Positions 1 to 8,516 of a DNA stretch of 64,000 nt are shown here, one piece after another. Every line of letters begins with the position of its first letter. Positions within the stretch are counted from its first letter, which is position 1. A model generated the notes under the pieces. It ran no database searches. It was given only the letters and a program-made list of their open reading frames with translations, and was not told the DNA's origin. The translations under genes were made by a program, and so were the position numbers. This stretch comes from EW11 sp035765635 (lineage in GTDB: Bacteria > Verrucomicrobiota > Verrucomicrobiia > Opitutales > Opitutaceae): assembly GCA_035765635.1 (NCBI GenBank), contig DASTWZ010000012.1, positions 36,784 through 100,783 on the forward strand, given 5' to 3'.

Positions 1-1
1 T

Positions 2-328
2 GCGGACGATCACCGAAATTTCAATCGCGACGGTCAGGCCTTCAATGTTGGCGAGACGTTCGCCGGATTACCTTTTGAAAAGGGCGTGGAACTCGCTGAA
101 GCGCTCAAGAACTTCGTGCCCAAAGGCGAGACTCTCGCGGAATTCGCGATTCGCTGGATCCTGGACTATGAGGCCGTCACCGTCGTAATCCCGGGGGCGC
201 GCAATCCGGAACAAGTGAGGGCCAACGTCAAGCCGAGCTCGCTTCCACCGCTCGGCAGCGAGGTTCATTCACAGCTCGCCGTTTTTTATCGCGAGAACGT
301 GCGTCCACACATTCGCGGGCCGTACTGA
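2..328 (+). CDS. Aldo/keto reductase, C-terminal part (partial)
   Basis: The frame is open from the left edge, so only the last 108 or so residues are present. They read like the end of an aldo/keto reductase barrel: a stretch around GETLAEFAIRWIL, then the conserved VTVVIPGARNPEQV segment that forms the NADPH phosphate-binding loop, followed by a short C-terminal tail. In this family these residues close the (beta/alpha)8 barrel of a cytosolic NAD(P)H-dependent carbonyl reductase. The substrate cannot be told because the catalytic Asp-Tyr-Lys-His residues lie outside the window. The gene stops at TGA 326-328, and the next gene on the same strand starts 231 bases later, so it probably ends its transcription unit. 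Confidence 0.85.
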   Translation, partial: ADDHRNFNRDGQAFNVGETFAGLPFEKGVELAEALKNFVPKGETLAEFAIRWILDYEAVTVVIPGARNPEQVRANVKPSSLPPLGSEVHSQLAVFYRENVRPHIRGPY

Positions 329-559
329 CGACCCCCGTCCCTCCCGAGCCTTAACCTCGATTCGGAGTCGCGTTTCTAGTCTAACCCGACACCGGGAGCA
401 GACGAGGATGAGCTCCGGATTCGTGTTTCCACAGTCGGGCGTGGATTCGCACGCCGCTTGAGCGGTAGGACTGCGCCTGTTTACATTGTTTTAACAGGAT
501 AACAGCGCCGCGTAGAAATCTGCCAGAGCTGCTCTCTTTAGCACGGCGGAAAACGGCCG

Positions 560-2758
560 ATGGTGAAAGACCCAGCGATGTCGTTTACTCAGCTCTTTTT
601 CGCCGAATTTTTGCCGCTCGGTTTTGAACACCACCGATTGCCGCAGGCTTTGATCCCGGTTGACCGTGTGTCCGGCGCGGTGGTGGTCCTTTTGTGCATC
701 GCTGTCTCGGTGGCGCTATTCGCGATGTGGCGCTCGCGTCAGCGGCCTTTGAGTCGCCAGCTTGATGAGAGAACACTGGAAACAGAGCGGGCCGCGGAGA
801 AGCTGCGTGAAAGCGAAGCGAACCTGCGCTTCATGTCAGACGTCATGCCGCAAATCGTCTGGACCGCCCAGCCTGACGGTCAGCTCGACTACTTTAACCA
901 GCGTTGCTTCGACTACACCGGCCTCAACTTCGAGTCAGCCAAGGGCGAAGGCTGGGTAACGACGGTACACCCCGAAGACCTCCCGCCAACCCTCGAACGT
1001 TGGAAAACGTCCCTCGCAACCGGAGCGAATTACGAAACTCGCTTTCGTCTGCGCCGTGCGAGCGATGGCATGTACCGCTGGCATCTAGGACGCGCGTATC
1101 CACAGCGCAATGACACCGGCGCGATCACGCGCTGGGTCGGCACCTGCACCGACGTCCACGATCAAATCACCGCGGAGCAGAAGGCGCACGACGCACAGCA
1201 GCAGTTGCGCACGATCCTCTCGAAAGCACCGGTGATCCTCTGGTCGACGGATCGCTCTGGCCAGTACACCGTGTTGGAAGGGCGAGGCGTCAAGGGCCCG
1301 GACGAGCAAGTCCGCCCGCTCTGCTTGCAACGCGCTACGGAGGTCTCGGCCAAGAACAGCACGATCAAACGCAACCTCGAGCGCGCGCTTCGCGGCGAAT
1401 CCTTTGTCGACGAAGTCCTGGAATCTTCGCGTTGGTTTGAGACGCACTATGCCCCGCTGCGCGATGCCGAGGGCAATATCATGGGCGTCGTGGGCATCGC
1501 TCTCGACATCACCGATCGAAAAAATGTCGAGCGTCTCGCGATCAGTGCGGAGACTGCGCGGCAAGCTTCGATCCTGAAGTCACAATTTCTGGCCAACATG
1601 AGCCATGAGATTCGCACGCCGATGAACGGCATCATCGGAATGACCGGCCTCCTCCTCGATACCACTCTCAATGGCGAACAGCGTGAAATGGCGACGGTCG
1701 TGCAGAACAGCGCCGAAACCCTGCTCACGGTGATCAACGACATTCTCGATTTCTCGAAAATCGAGGCCGGCAAGCTGCGCATTGATCCGCAACCTTTCAG
1801 CCTGCGCCGGGTGATCAGCGATACGCTTGCGCTGCTCGGCCCGCGCCTGCAGCAGAAGCGTCTCGGCCTGGTCAACGACTGCGACGGCGCGCTTCCGCAA
1901 TTTCTCCTCGGGGACGCCAGCCGTATCCGCCAAATCCTTACAAACCTCATCGGCAACGCGGTGAAGTTCACCGAGATCGGGGAAGTCGCGGTCAGCACGC
2001 GCGTGCTGCGCGATGAATCGGAAAAAGTTCACCTGCGTATTGAGGTTGCGGATACAGGCATCGGCATCCCCGACAGCGTGAAGCCCGCGCTATTCGAACC
2101 TTTTTCTCAGGCGGACGGATCGACCACGCGTCGCTTTGGCGGCACCGGTCTTGGTCTGGCCATTTGCCGCCAGCTCGTGGTGTTGATGGATGGAAAAATC
2201 GGCTTCGAGAGTGAGCAAGGCCGCGGCTCGTGCTTCTGGGTCGAACTCGCGCTTCCGCGCGCGCCGCACCCACAGTTGGTTTTCGAGGGAAACAGCTCCG
2301 CGACGCCCGTAATGAATTCCGTGGCGGCACCGACCGGGTTGACGCTCCTGATGGCCGAAGATGACCGGACCAACGAAATGGTGGGCATAAGGATTTTGAA
2401 AAAGCTCGGCTACACCGTCGAAATTGCGCGCACCGGTAACGAGGTCCTGCGGCATTTGAAGAACCGGACTTACGCTGCGATCCTGATGGATTGCCAGATG
2501 CCCGAGCTCGACGGTTTCGAAACGACCCAGCGCATTCGCGCCGGCAACATCGACGGCGTCGACCCGACGATTCCGATCGTCGCGTTGACCGCTCTGGCGA
2601 TGCCAAGCGATCGTCAGCGCTGCTTTGACGCCGGCATGGACGACGTAGTGACAAAGCCAATACACATCGAGAGCTTGCGCGAGAGCCTGGAAAAAATTTG
2701 GCGCGGCCGCGGTCTTGCGACCGGTAACGCCGCTCATGCGGAGCTCGACGTGGCCTGA
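560..2758 (+). CDS. Hybrid sensor histidine kinase/response regulator with PAS domains
   Basis: The 732-residue protein has one predicted membrane segment near residues 37-57, then two PAS-like sensor modules (about 85-205 and 210-325; the first has the typical WTAQPDGQLDYFN and HPED motifs). A HisKA dimerisation domain follows with the phospho-accepting His349 in MSHEIRTPMNG. The HATPase domain has an N box (NLIGNAVKFT), DTGIGIP and the GGTGLGLAI lid, and a C-terminal receiver domain has the phospho-acceptor Asp644 in ILMDCQMPELDG and a KP motif near the end. Phosphate would pass from His349 to Asp644 and then probably to an Hpt protein not encoded here. The signal is unknown. An alternative start at 578 would drop six residues. 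The gene stands alone, convergent with the next gene. Confidence 0.93.
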   Translation: MVKDPAMSFTQLFFAEFLPLGFEHHRLPQALIPVDRVSGAVVVLLCIAVSVALFAMWRSRQRPLSRQLDERTLETERAAEKLRESEANLRFMSDVMPQIVWTAQPDGQLDYFNQRCFDYTGLNFESAKGEGWVTTVHPEDLPPTLERWKTSLATGANYETRFRLRRASDGMYRWHLGRAYPQRNDTGAITRWVGTCTDVHDQITAEQKAHDAQQQLRTILSKAPVILWSTDRSGQYTVLEGRGVKGPDEQVRPLCLQRATEVSAKNSTIKRNLERALRGESFVDEVLESSRWFETHYAPLRDAEGNIMGVVGIALDITDRKNVERLAISAETARQASILKSQFLANMSHEIRTPMNGIIGMTGLLLDTTLNGEQREMATVVQNSAETLLTVINDILDFSKIEAGKLRIDPQPFSLRRVISDTLALLGPRLQQKRLGLVNDCDGALPQFLLGDASRIRQILTNLIGNAVKFTEIGEVAVSTRVLRDESEKVHLRIEVADTGIGIPDSVKPALFEPFSQADGSTTRRFGGTGLGLAICRQLVVLMDGKIGFESEQGRGSCFWVELALPRAPHPQLVFEGNSSATPVMNSVAAPTGLTLLMAEDDRTNEMVGIRILKKLGYTVEIARTGNEVLRHLKNRTYAAILMDCQMPELDGFETTQRIRAGNIDGVDPTIPIVALTALAMPSDRQRCFDAGMDDVVTKPIHIESLRESLEKIWRGRGLATGNAAHAELDVA

Positions 2759-2815
2759 GGGCGACGGGGCGACACGGGATGCGCAGAACGCTCTGCTTCC
2801 GACGCCGAATTCGAA

Positions 2816-4345
2816 TTAGCGAGTCAGAGAGACAAAAACCGGATCGAGAGAGAGCTGGAGCGAGAGTTCTCCGTTCGAGATCGTGACCGGTAGTGTTTTT
2901 CCGAATACATCGGTGGCCTCGGCGCTTTTTGCGCTGCATGCCCAATGATGCGGGTTGGCCGGTTGATCTTCGCCGCCGAAGGGCTCGCGATATTCCCACG
3001 CGACGTAGCCGGTCTTTTCTCCGTCGCGCTCGACTTTGAAAACGTAGAGCGATGGCTGATCGGGGACGGCGACACGCTCGACGTGGCGAACACCCTGCAA
3101 TGCGTGCGCCATGCGAGAAAAGACGTCGGCCGTAAGTGTGCGCTCGCCGATGCTCGTCCCTGCCACTTTGTAGAGTCCGATCTTGCCATACATCAGGCTC
3201 ATCAAGTCATCGCGACGGGGGAAAACATTGATCAGATCCCAATAGATCATGGATTTAATTCCCGCGGAGAGTCCGAAGAGATTTCGCATGACCAGGCTTC
3301 GCGATTGGATGCGTTGAAATTTCGCTTCGAGCTCGGGCGAGCAGCCTTGCATGAACATCTGCGTTTGAGGAGCGAGTGTGTTCATCTCGAGATACAATTT
3401 CTCGATCTTGTTGATCGATTGGTGATCGGCGGTCGGTTGGCCATTGCTGTCTGTCTTGGTCACCGATTGCGACCACGTGCCCATCAGCGGGATGTATTTT
3501 CGATTTTCTGGAAACTCGAAGATGTTGGGACCGCCGTACTCGGTGCAGATCATGGGGCGCTCGTAGCCGTGCGACTTCATTTTTCCGCGAATGTAATCGA
3601 CGCGCGCGTTGATCGTGTACGGGTCTCCATAGAGACGGAGGTCGAAGAGATCGAACGCGTCTTTCGCCTCGCGCAGGACATAATCGAAGAACTCGAGACC
3701 CGCCTGTTGCTGAGGGAAGGGTGTGACTTTGCGGCCGTTGATCACCGTGACGTCGGGCGGCACGAAGAGGCCGTCATAGCCGCCGATGATGACGACAGCC
3801 TTGGGATCGGCGTCTTTCACGGCCTTGTGAAACACCTTTGATTGCGCGACGAATTGCTCCTTCGTGCCGGCCCAGAAGATCGGATTGTTCGGCTCGGCAT
3901 CGTTCTGCCAGAAGCGCACGCGTCCGTTGGCGTGTTTCACCATTTCGAAAACAAAATGGTAGTAGTCGTCGAGGTTCTTGGCGGGCGAAGGCGGCAACAT
4001 CGCGGCCGGCTTTTCCGCGCCCCATTGCGAGGCGGAGAAGATGGCGACGAGTCCGGCGTCCGGGCTGGGGAGCTGTTTGGTGAACGCGTCGAGCGCGGTC
4101 CAATCGAAACGGCCCTTCTCTGGCTCGAGTTGATTCCAGAACAGATAAACCTTGGTGAAACCGGCGCCGACTTCCTTGAGTTGCGGTGAGTAGTCGACCG
4201 CGGGCATGCCGGAATATCCGTAGAGAAAAGACCACGCCACGCCGAAGGGTGAGGCGGGCATGGCAGCGGTCGTGGGGTTGGCGAGGGCATTCATGGTGGG
4301 AAGGCAAAGTGCGAGCAAGAGAGTGGAGGACAGGAGCGATTTCAT
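2816..4345 (-). CDS. Secreted TIM-barrel glycoside hydrolase-like protein (clan GH-A type)
   Basis: The 509-residue protein begins with a clear signal peptide (MKSLLSSTLLLALCLPTMNALA). The body looks like a (beta/alpha)8 glycosidase of clan GH-A: YLFWNQLEPEKGRFDW resembles the N-terminal strand region of GH5/GH39-type enzymes, DAEPNN occupies the place of the usual Asn-Glu-Pro acid/base motif, and CTEYGGPN could hold the nucleophile Glu. The Asn before the acid/base Glu is replaced by Ala, which is unusual. The family cannot be fixed by eye; it could be a non-catalytic relative. Its ATG overlaps the TGA of the upstream PadR gene by four bases (ATGA), so the two are translationally coupled. 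The reading frame opens further upstream, but the signal peptide favours this start. Confidence 0.7.
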   Translation of the reverse strand: MKSLLSSTLLLALCLPTMNALANPTTAAMPASPFGVAWSFLYGYSGMPAVDYSPQLKEVGAGFTKVYLFWNQLEPEKGRFDWTALDAFTKQLPSPDAGLVAIFSASQWGAEKPAAMLPPSPAKNLDDYYHFVFEMVKHANGRVRFWQNDAEPNNPIFWAGTKEQFVAQSKVFHKAVKDADPKAVVIIGGYDGLFVPPDVTVINGRKVTPFPQQQAGLEFFDYVLREAKDAFDLFDLRLYGDPYTINARVDYIRGKMKSHGYERPMICTEYGGPNIFEFPENRKYIPLMGTWSQSVTKTDSNGQPTADHQSINKIEKLYLEMNTLAPQTQMFMQGCSPELEAKFQRIQSRSLVMRNLFGLSAGIKSMIYWDLINVFPRRDDLMSLMYGKIGLYKVAGTSIGERTLTADVFSRMAHALQGVRHVERVAVPDQPSLYVFKVERDGEKTGYVAWEYREPFGGEDQPANPHHWACSAKSAEATDVFGKTLPVTISNGELSLQLSLDPVFVSLTR

Positions 4346-4989
4346 TTTTGGCGTTTTTTGGCGCGGCGTTCGTTGGAGGCGGCTTGGCGGAGTTGGCGGA
4401 GGATAGCCTCGATATCCCACCTCAGTCGTTTCGAGCGGATGTCCTCGAGCAGTTGTTGAACCCAGTGCGCTTCTGCCTGGGCGATGGCTCGGGCGTATTC
4501 GCGTTCGATCACGAAAATACGGCCGATGCTGGCGCTGAGGAGTGCCAGTGTCTGGTCGTGTTCGTCGATCAGTTGCTGCAGTTTCTCCGCGCGCTTTTCG
4601 AGGGCGGACACAGCTTCTTGCGGCGAGAGATAGACAAGGAAGCTGATGGAAGCCGCGAAGGCCGTCGCTTCGGGTTGGAGATTCGAGATAAGCTGTTTGA
4701 GCCAGCTATCGAATGCGATAAGTCCGGCATCGGTCAGAGCGTAGGAAGTCTTTTCCGGGCGTCGTCCTTCGCGGGAGATTTCCTTTTCGCAAATCAACCC
4801 TGCCTCCTCGAGGCGCCGAATGGCATGGTAGAGCGAACCCTTTTTCAGCCGGAGGAATTCGTCTTTGGCACGAAGGCGGAGCAGCCGCTGGATTTCATAA
4901 GGGTGCATCGGCCTCTCGCGCAGCACGGAGAGGACGGAGAGTTCCCAAAGGCCGAAGTTGTCCGCATCCGCGAGCCGTTTAACGCTCAT
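4342..4989 (-). CDS. PadR-family transcriptional regulator
   Basis: This 215-residue DNA-binding protein has an N-terminal winged-helix domain (about residues 10-90) with the PadR signature LSVLRERPMHPYEI and KGSLYHAIRRLEEAGLI. A C-terminal helical domain follows (about 110-200), rich in Glu, Gln and Arg, of the kind that mediates dimerisation in the long PadR subfamily. PadR proteins usually repress their own operon and release DNA on binding a small aromatic or drug-like ligand. A perfect 6-bp-arm palindrome lies just upstream of the start at 4997-5010 and is the obvious operator. The coupled downstream gene is a secreted hydrolase-like protein, so this regulator probably controls that enzyme. 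The ligand is unknown. Confidence 0.9.
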   Translation of the reverse strand: MSVKRLADADNFGLWELSVLSVLRERPMHPYEIQRLLRLRAKDEFLRLKKGSLYHAIRRLEEAGLICEKEISREGRRPEKTSYALTDAGLIAFDSWLKQLISNLQPEATAFAASISFLVYLSPQEAVSALEKRAEKLQQLIDEHDQTLALLSASIGRIFVIEREYARAIAQAEAHWVQQLLEDIRSKRLRWDIEAILRQLRQAASNERRAKKRQK

Positions 4990-4996
4990 ATGAAAT

Positions 4997-5010
4997 AGTT
5001 CAGATGAACT
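4997..5010. promoter_or_regulatory. Palindromic operator candidate for the PadR gene
   Basis: AGTTCA-GA-TGAACT is a perfect inverted repeat with 6-base arms. It ends 8 bases before the ATG of the divergently read PadR gene. PadR dimers bind such dyads over or beside their own promoters, so autoregulation is likely. This assignment is by position only. Confidence 0.55.
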
Positions 5011-5352
5011 ACCCCTGCCGTCAAGAGCGTTTATGGTTGCTGAAGAGTCGAGGCGTTCGTTGCCGAACCGTCAGGATAGGAGGCATCGAGGGCGGCTCGG
5101 CAGGGACGCCTCGCCCTACCTCGGAGGCGATTCGTTTTGGACATGTCAGACGCAGTCCGAGACTCTGGTTCGATCATTCTGCATTCTTACTTCTTCCTTC
5201 ATCCTTTGTCTTCCAGAGGTCTCGCCCTGCCCTCAGGGGCGGGTGGCCGAATCTGGGCCCATTTGCTGGAACGGGCTCCGGGGGTAGGGCGAAGCCTCCA
5301 GGCGAGCCGTTCGCGTAGCCTAGCGCTCATCATGAGCCACGACCGAGGCGAT
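5011..5352. repeat. Intergenic region with an inverted pair of 27-28 bp GC-rich repeats
   Basis: No gene was found here. Two related sequences face each other. The copy at 5093-5120 starts CGGCTCG and ends CGCCCTACC. The copy at 5283-5309 is its reverse complement at both ends, with a different 10-11 bp middle. Together they bracket about 215 bp, as in a miniature inverted-repeat element or a REP-like pair. A second small palindrome (GCTCAT-C-ATGAGC, 5325-5337) lies next to the end of potA and could act as a weak terminator. The stretch has no T tract and no ribosome-binding site with an open frame. Confidence 0.5.
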
Positions 5353-6525
5353 TCAGGGTTCCCGCAAAAAGACCAGGTCCCGCGGAGCGCAGGTGCAGGT
5401 TACGCGTGCGCCGACTTTGGTTGGGGCGCGGACATTTTCTCCGGCGATGATGATGAGCGTCTCGCCGAAATCGGTGCGAACAACCAAACGCTGGTTCGCG
5501 CCGAGAAAGACGCGGTCAATGATTTCGCCGACGAAAGAATTCGCCGGTATCGCGCCGCGTTCTTCCGGCAAATTCGTCGCCCCCACCCTTTCTTCTGCGG
5601 CGGCGGAACCGACTGCACTGATCCGGATTCGCTCCGGGCGAAGAGACAGCTGCCGCACCGTGCCACCTTGGAGGGCAGAATTGGCGGTCGGATTTCGCGT
5701 CCCAAATGAGCTTTGCGCACTCTCGGTCTCGACCTGCCAAACGGCACTCGGTCCGACGCGCACGCTGGCCTGGCCGCCCGCAACGCGCTCGATCGTGCCG
5801 GAGAGGATATTCGCCTCTCCGAGGAACTCCGCGACGAAGGCCGTCCGTGGACGATAATACACCTCCTCGCATGTACCCAGTTGTTCAATACGGCCGGCCT
5901 TCATGACGGCGATGCGATCGCTCAAGGCGAGGGCTTCCTCCTGATCGTGCGTCACCAAAATTGTGGTCAACCCGAGTTGTCGCTGGAGACGCTTGAGCTC
6001 GAGCTGCATTCCGCGGCGCAGTTTTGCATCCAGAGCGGAGAGCGGTTCGTCGAGCAAGAGCACGCGCGGCTCGGGCACGATGGCGCGAGCCAGGGCGACG
6101 CGCTGGCGTTGTCCGCCAGAAAGCTCATTAGGGAAACGCGACTCCAGGCCTTGCAGTGCGACGAGGTCGATGGCGCGAGCGACGCGCGGCGCAAGCTCGC
6201 TGGCGGACAGGCCCTGCATCTTCAGGCCGAAGGCGATATTGTCGCGCACGGTGAGATGCGGAAAGAGCGCATAGCTCTGGAAGACCTGATTGATATCGCG
6301 GCGGTGCGGCGGAAGTGGTGTCACATCGCGCCCGCTGATTCGAATCGCGCCGCTCGTAGGCTGTTCGAAACCGGAGAGAAGCCGCAGCAGCGTGGTTTTT
6401 CCGCAACCGGAGGGGCCCAGCAGCGTGAGCATTTCACCGGCGCGAACCGTGAGCGAAACACCGTCGACGGCAGTGACTGCGCCGAAGGTTTTCCTGAGCG
6501 ACACGAGTTCGATCGAGTCGCTCAT
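5353..6525 (-). CDS. potA: Spermidine/putrescine-type ABC transporter, ATP-binding protein
   Basis: The 390-residue ATPase energises the importer encoded beside it. It has all ABC motifs: Walker A GPSGCGKT (37-44), Q-loop Gln83, signature LSGGQ (135-139), Walker B VLLLDE (155-160) and switch His193. A C-terminal TOBE-like regulatory domain (about 245-390) is typical of PotA/MalK-type importers. The start MSDSIELV was chosen because its ATG overlaps the TGA of the upstream permease by four bases; the open frame further upstream reads as antisense-like, Arg-rich sequence. The gene is the last of the four-gene unit. Substrate by context is a polyamine, but the related Fbp and sugar importers share this architecture. 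Confidence 0.9.
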   Translation of the reverse strand: MSDSIELVSLRKTFGAVTAVDGVSLTVRAGEMLTLLGPSGCGKTTLLRLLSGFEQPTSGAIRISGRDVTPLPPHRRDINQVFQSYALFPHLTVRDNIAFGLKMQGLSASELAPRVARAIDLVALQGLESRFPNELSGGQRQRVALARAIVPEPRVLLLDEPLSALDAKLRRGMQLELKRLQRQLGLTTILVTHDQEEALALSDRIAVMKAGRIEQLGTCEEVYYRPRTAFVAEFLGEANILSGTIERVAGGQASVRVGPSAVWQVETESAQSSFGTRNPTANSALQGGTVRQLSLRPERIRISAVGSAAAEERVGATNLPEERGAIPANSFVGEIIDRVFLGANQRLVVRTDFGETLIIIAGENVRAPTKVGARVTCTCAPRDLVFLREP

Positions 6526-7412
6526 GCGTCGCCTTTTCGTTCCCAGCGCCGCGGACGTTGTAGTGCCGCATAGGATACAGCGAAAAGCAGCGTGAAAACG
6601 ACGCCGAGCGCGGCGCCGAAAGGCCAGTTTCTCGCCTGCAGAAACTGATTTTGAATAACGTTGCCGATGAGAGGCACCTGCGCGCCGCCGAGCAGATCCG
6701 TGACGGCGAACATGCCGATCGTCGGGACGAACACGAGCATCGTGCCCGCGGCGACGCCGGGCCAGGTCAGCGGGATGATAACGGTGGAAAACACGCGCAG
6801 CGGACCCGCCCCCAGGTCGTGCGCCGCCTCGATCAGGTCTGTCTCGAGTTTCTCCGCGCTGGCGAAAATCGGAAGAATCATGAACGGGAGAAACGTGTAG
6901 ATTAGACCGATCAACACCGCGGTCGGAGTATAAAGCCAATCGATCGGAGCGGAGATCAAATGGACCGATTTCAGCACGCTGTTCAGCAGGCCTTCGCTCT
7001 TCAGAATTTGAATCCAGGCGTAGGTGCGAATGAGGAAGCTCGTCCAGAACGGAATCATCACGAGGACCAGCAACCAATCCCGCCATGGTTTTTCGCGGCG
7101 AGCCATGTAGTAAGCCGTTGGATACGCGAGAACCAGGCAGCCCAGGGTCGTGGCCGCGGCGTAGCCGATGGAGCGTCCGAGAATCAGCAGATAGCGCGGT
7201 TCGAAAACGCGGACGTAGTTTTCCCAGGAAAATGCGAAGACGATGCGCCCGAGATCATCCCGTTGGCAAAAGCTGTAGACCAGCAGAATGCCGAGTGGCG
7301 CGACGGCAAAAAGCACGAGCCACGCAATCATCGGCGCCAGGCACAACCACGCCCGCCACGTCGGGCGGCGAGCACCGGCAGAGGCAGCGGTGACGGGCAG
7401 CGTGGCTTGCAT
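6522..7412 (-). CDS. potB: Polyamine-type ABC transporter permease (PotB-like)
   Basis: This 296-residue inner-membrane protein has about six hydrophobic helices; the first is WLCLAPMIAWLVLFAVAPLGILLVYSF after a short cytoplasmic N-terminus. The binding-protein-dependent transport motif that contacts the ATPase (EAA loop) is EAAHDLGAGPLRVFSTVIIPL near residues 215-235. It would pair with the PotC-like permease to form the channel. It starts 40 bases after the binding-protein gene and overlaps potA by four bases (ATGA), so the genes form one operon read on the minus strand. Confidence 0.9.
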   Translation of the reverse strand: MQATLPVTAASAGARRPTWRAWLCLAPMIAWLVLFAVAPLGILLVYSFCQRDDLGRIVFAFSWENYVRVFEPRYLLILGRSIGYAAATTLGCLVLAYPTAYYMARREKPWRDWLLVLVMIPFWTSFLIRTYAWIQILKSEGLLNSVLKSVHLISAPIDWLYTPTAVLIGLIYTFLPFMILPIFASAEKLETDLIEAAHDLGAGPLRVFSTVIIPLTWPGVAAGTMLVFVPTIGMFAVTDLLGGAQVPLIGNVIQNQFLQARNWPFGAALGVVFTLLFAVSYAALQRPRRWERKGDA

Positions 7413-7452
7413 GAGTCGAGATCGGCAAACGGGCGCGGGCAGAGAAAGCTGC

Positions 7453-8514
7453 TCAGCGGCTGTTCTTCAAATCCGTCACGAGTTCGTCGATCACCTGGCT
7501 CGTTTTGCCGATTGCGCGAAATGTTTCCAATTTTCCGACCGGCGGATAGCTCGCGGGATTTTCGAGTTGTTCCTTGCTGAGCAGTTTTCGCGCGGCGCCG
7601 TTCGGGTTCGTGTAGGGAAACGCGTCGGAAATCCTTTTGCTCACTTCCGGGCGGAGCAGGTAGTCGATGAAGCGGTGAGCTGCCTCGACGTGCGGCGCGT
7701 GTAGTGGAATCGCCACTACGTCGACGAATTGATGCGCGCCTTCGGCGGGGATGACGTAGTGAAATTTTGGATTCTCACGATAAAGCAGTGCGGCTTCGCC
7801 GCTCCAGACCACGCCGAGATCGGTGTCGCCGTTGAGCAGTGACGTCTTCGGGCTGTCGGAGTCGAAGACCTTGATCAGCTTGATCCACTGCGCGAGGACG
7901 GGCCTGGCCTTGTCGATGTTTTCGCGCGTGAGGTCATTCGCCTTGAGGCCGAGCGTGTACATTGCCCAGGTGAGCATCTCGCGGTTATCGTTCACCACCA
8001 CGATTCGCCCCGCGTATTTCGGCTGGAAGACATCTTTGAAGCCCCTGATGGGCTCCTTCACTTTTTCGGTGTTCACGACGATTCCGACCGTGCCTGTCAT
8101 GTAGGGCACCGTGTACCGCTGGGTCGGGTCGTGCGGCATGTGCAGGAATTCCGGAAGGATGTTGCTCATATGCGGCAGCTGCTTCGGGTCGAGTTCCCGC
8201 AGTTGCTTCGCTTGTATCAAAGATTCCGCTACATAGTCCGGCGGCTGCACGATGTCGTAGGCGGTGTTTCCCGCGAGCAGCTTGGCCAGCATCTCTTCTC
8301 CGGAGGCGAAGGTCTCGTAGTTTACCTTGATGCCCGTTTCTTTGGTGAAGCCATCGATCACGTCCTGCGGAACGTATTCCGACCACGCGAAGAGATTCAG
8401 CTCGTTATCGTCGGCGGCGTGCGCGACTGACGAAAAGACCGTGAGTGAGGCGATGGCTGCGAGAGAAGCGAGTGACGCAAATGACGCAAGGAGGCGGGTG
8501 GTGGGCTTGAGCAT
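7453..8514 (-). CDS. potD: Periplasmic polyamine-binding protein (PotD/PotF-like)
   Basis: The mature protein would capture substrate in the periplasm and hand it to the permeases. It is 353 residues long with a cleavable signal peptide ending near SSVAHA. The sequence NLFAWSEYVPQDVIDGFTKETG right after it is the hallmark start of PotD/PotF proteins (family 1 polyamine-binding, where Trp and Tyr stack on the substrate). DIVQPPDYV and the GVVWSGEAALLY segment also match the family. The start was set at MLKPTTRL because of the signal peptide; a longer open frame upstream overlaps potC. Only 2 bases separate it from potC. The exact ligand (putrescine or spermidine) cannot be told from sequence. 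Confidence 0.9.
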   Translation of the reverse strand: MLKPTTRLLASFASLASLAAIASLTVFSSVAHAADDNELNLFAWSEYVPQDVIDGFTKETGIKVNYETFASGEEMLAKLLAGNTAYDIVQPPDYVAESLIQAKQLRELDPKQLPHMSNILPEFLHMPHDPTQRYTVPYMTGTVGIVVNTEKVKEPIRGFKDVFQPKYAGRIVVVNDNREMLTWAMYTLGLKANDLTRENIDKARPVLAQWIKLIKVFDSDSPKTSLLNGDTDLGVVWSGEAALLYRENPKFHYVIPAEGAHQFVDVVAIPLHAPHVEAAHRFIDYLLRPEVSKRISDAFPYTNPNGAARKLLSKEQLENPASYPPVGKLETFRAIGKTSQVIDELVTDLKNSR

Positions 8515-8516
8515 GT

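Noticed and set aside
1992..2999. A 335-codon minus-strand open frame opposite the hybrid kinase
   Set aside because: It covers the HATPase and receiver domains in antisense and is dominated by Arg and Ser.
6526..7086. An upstream extension of the potA frame
   Set aside because: It overlaps the permease gene and is Arg-rich; the ATGA overlap gives the normal start.
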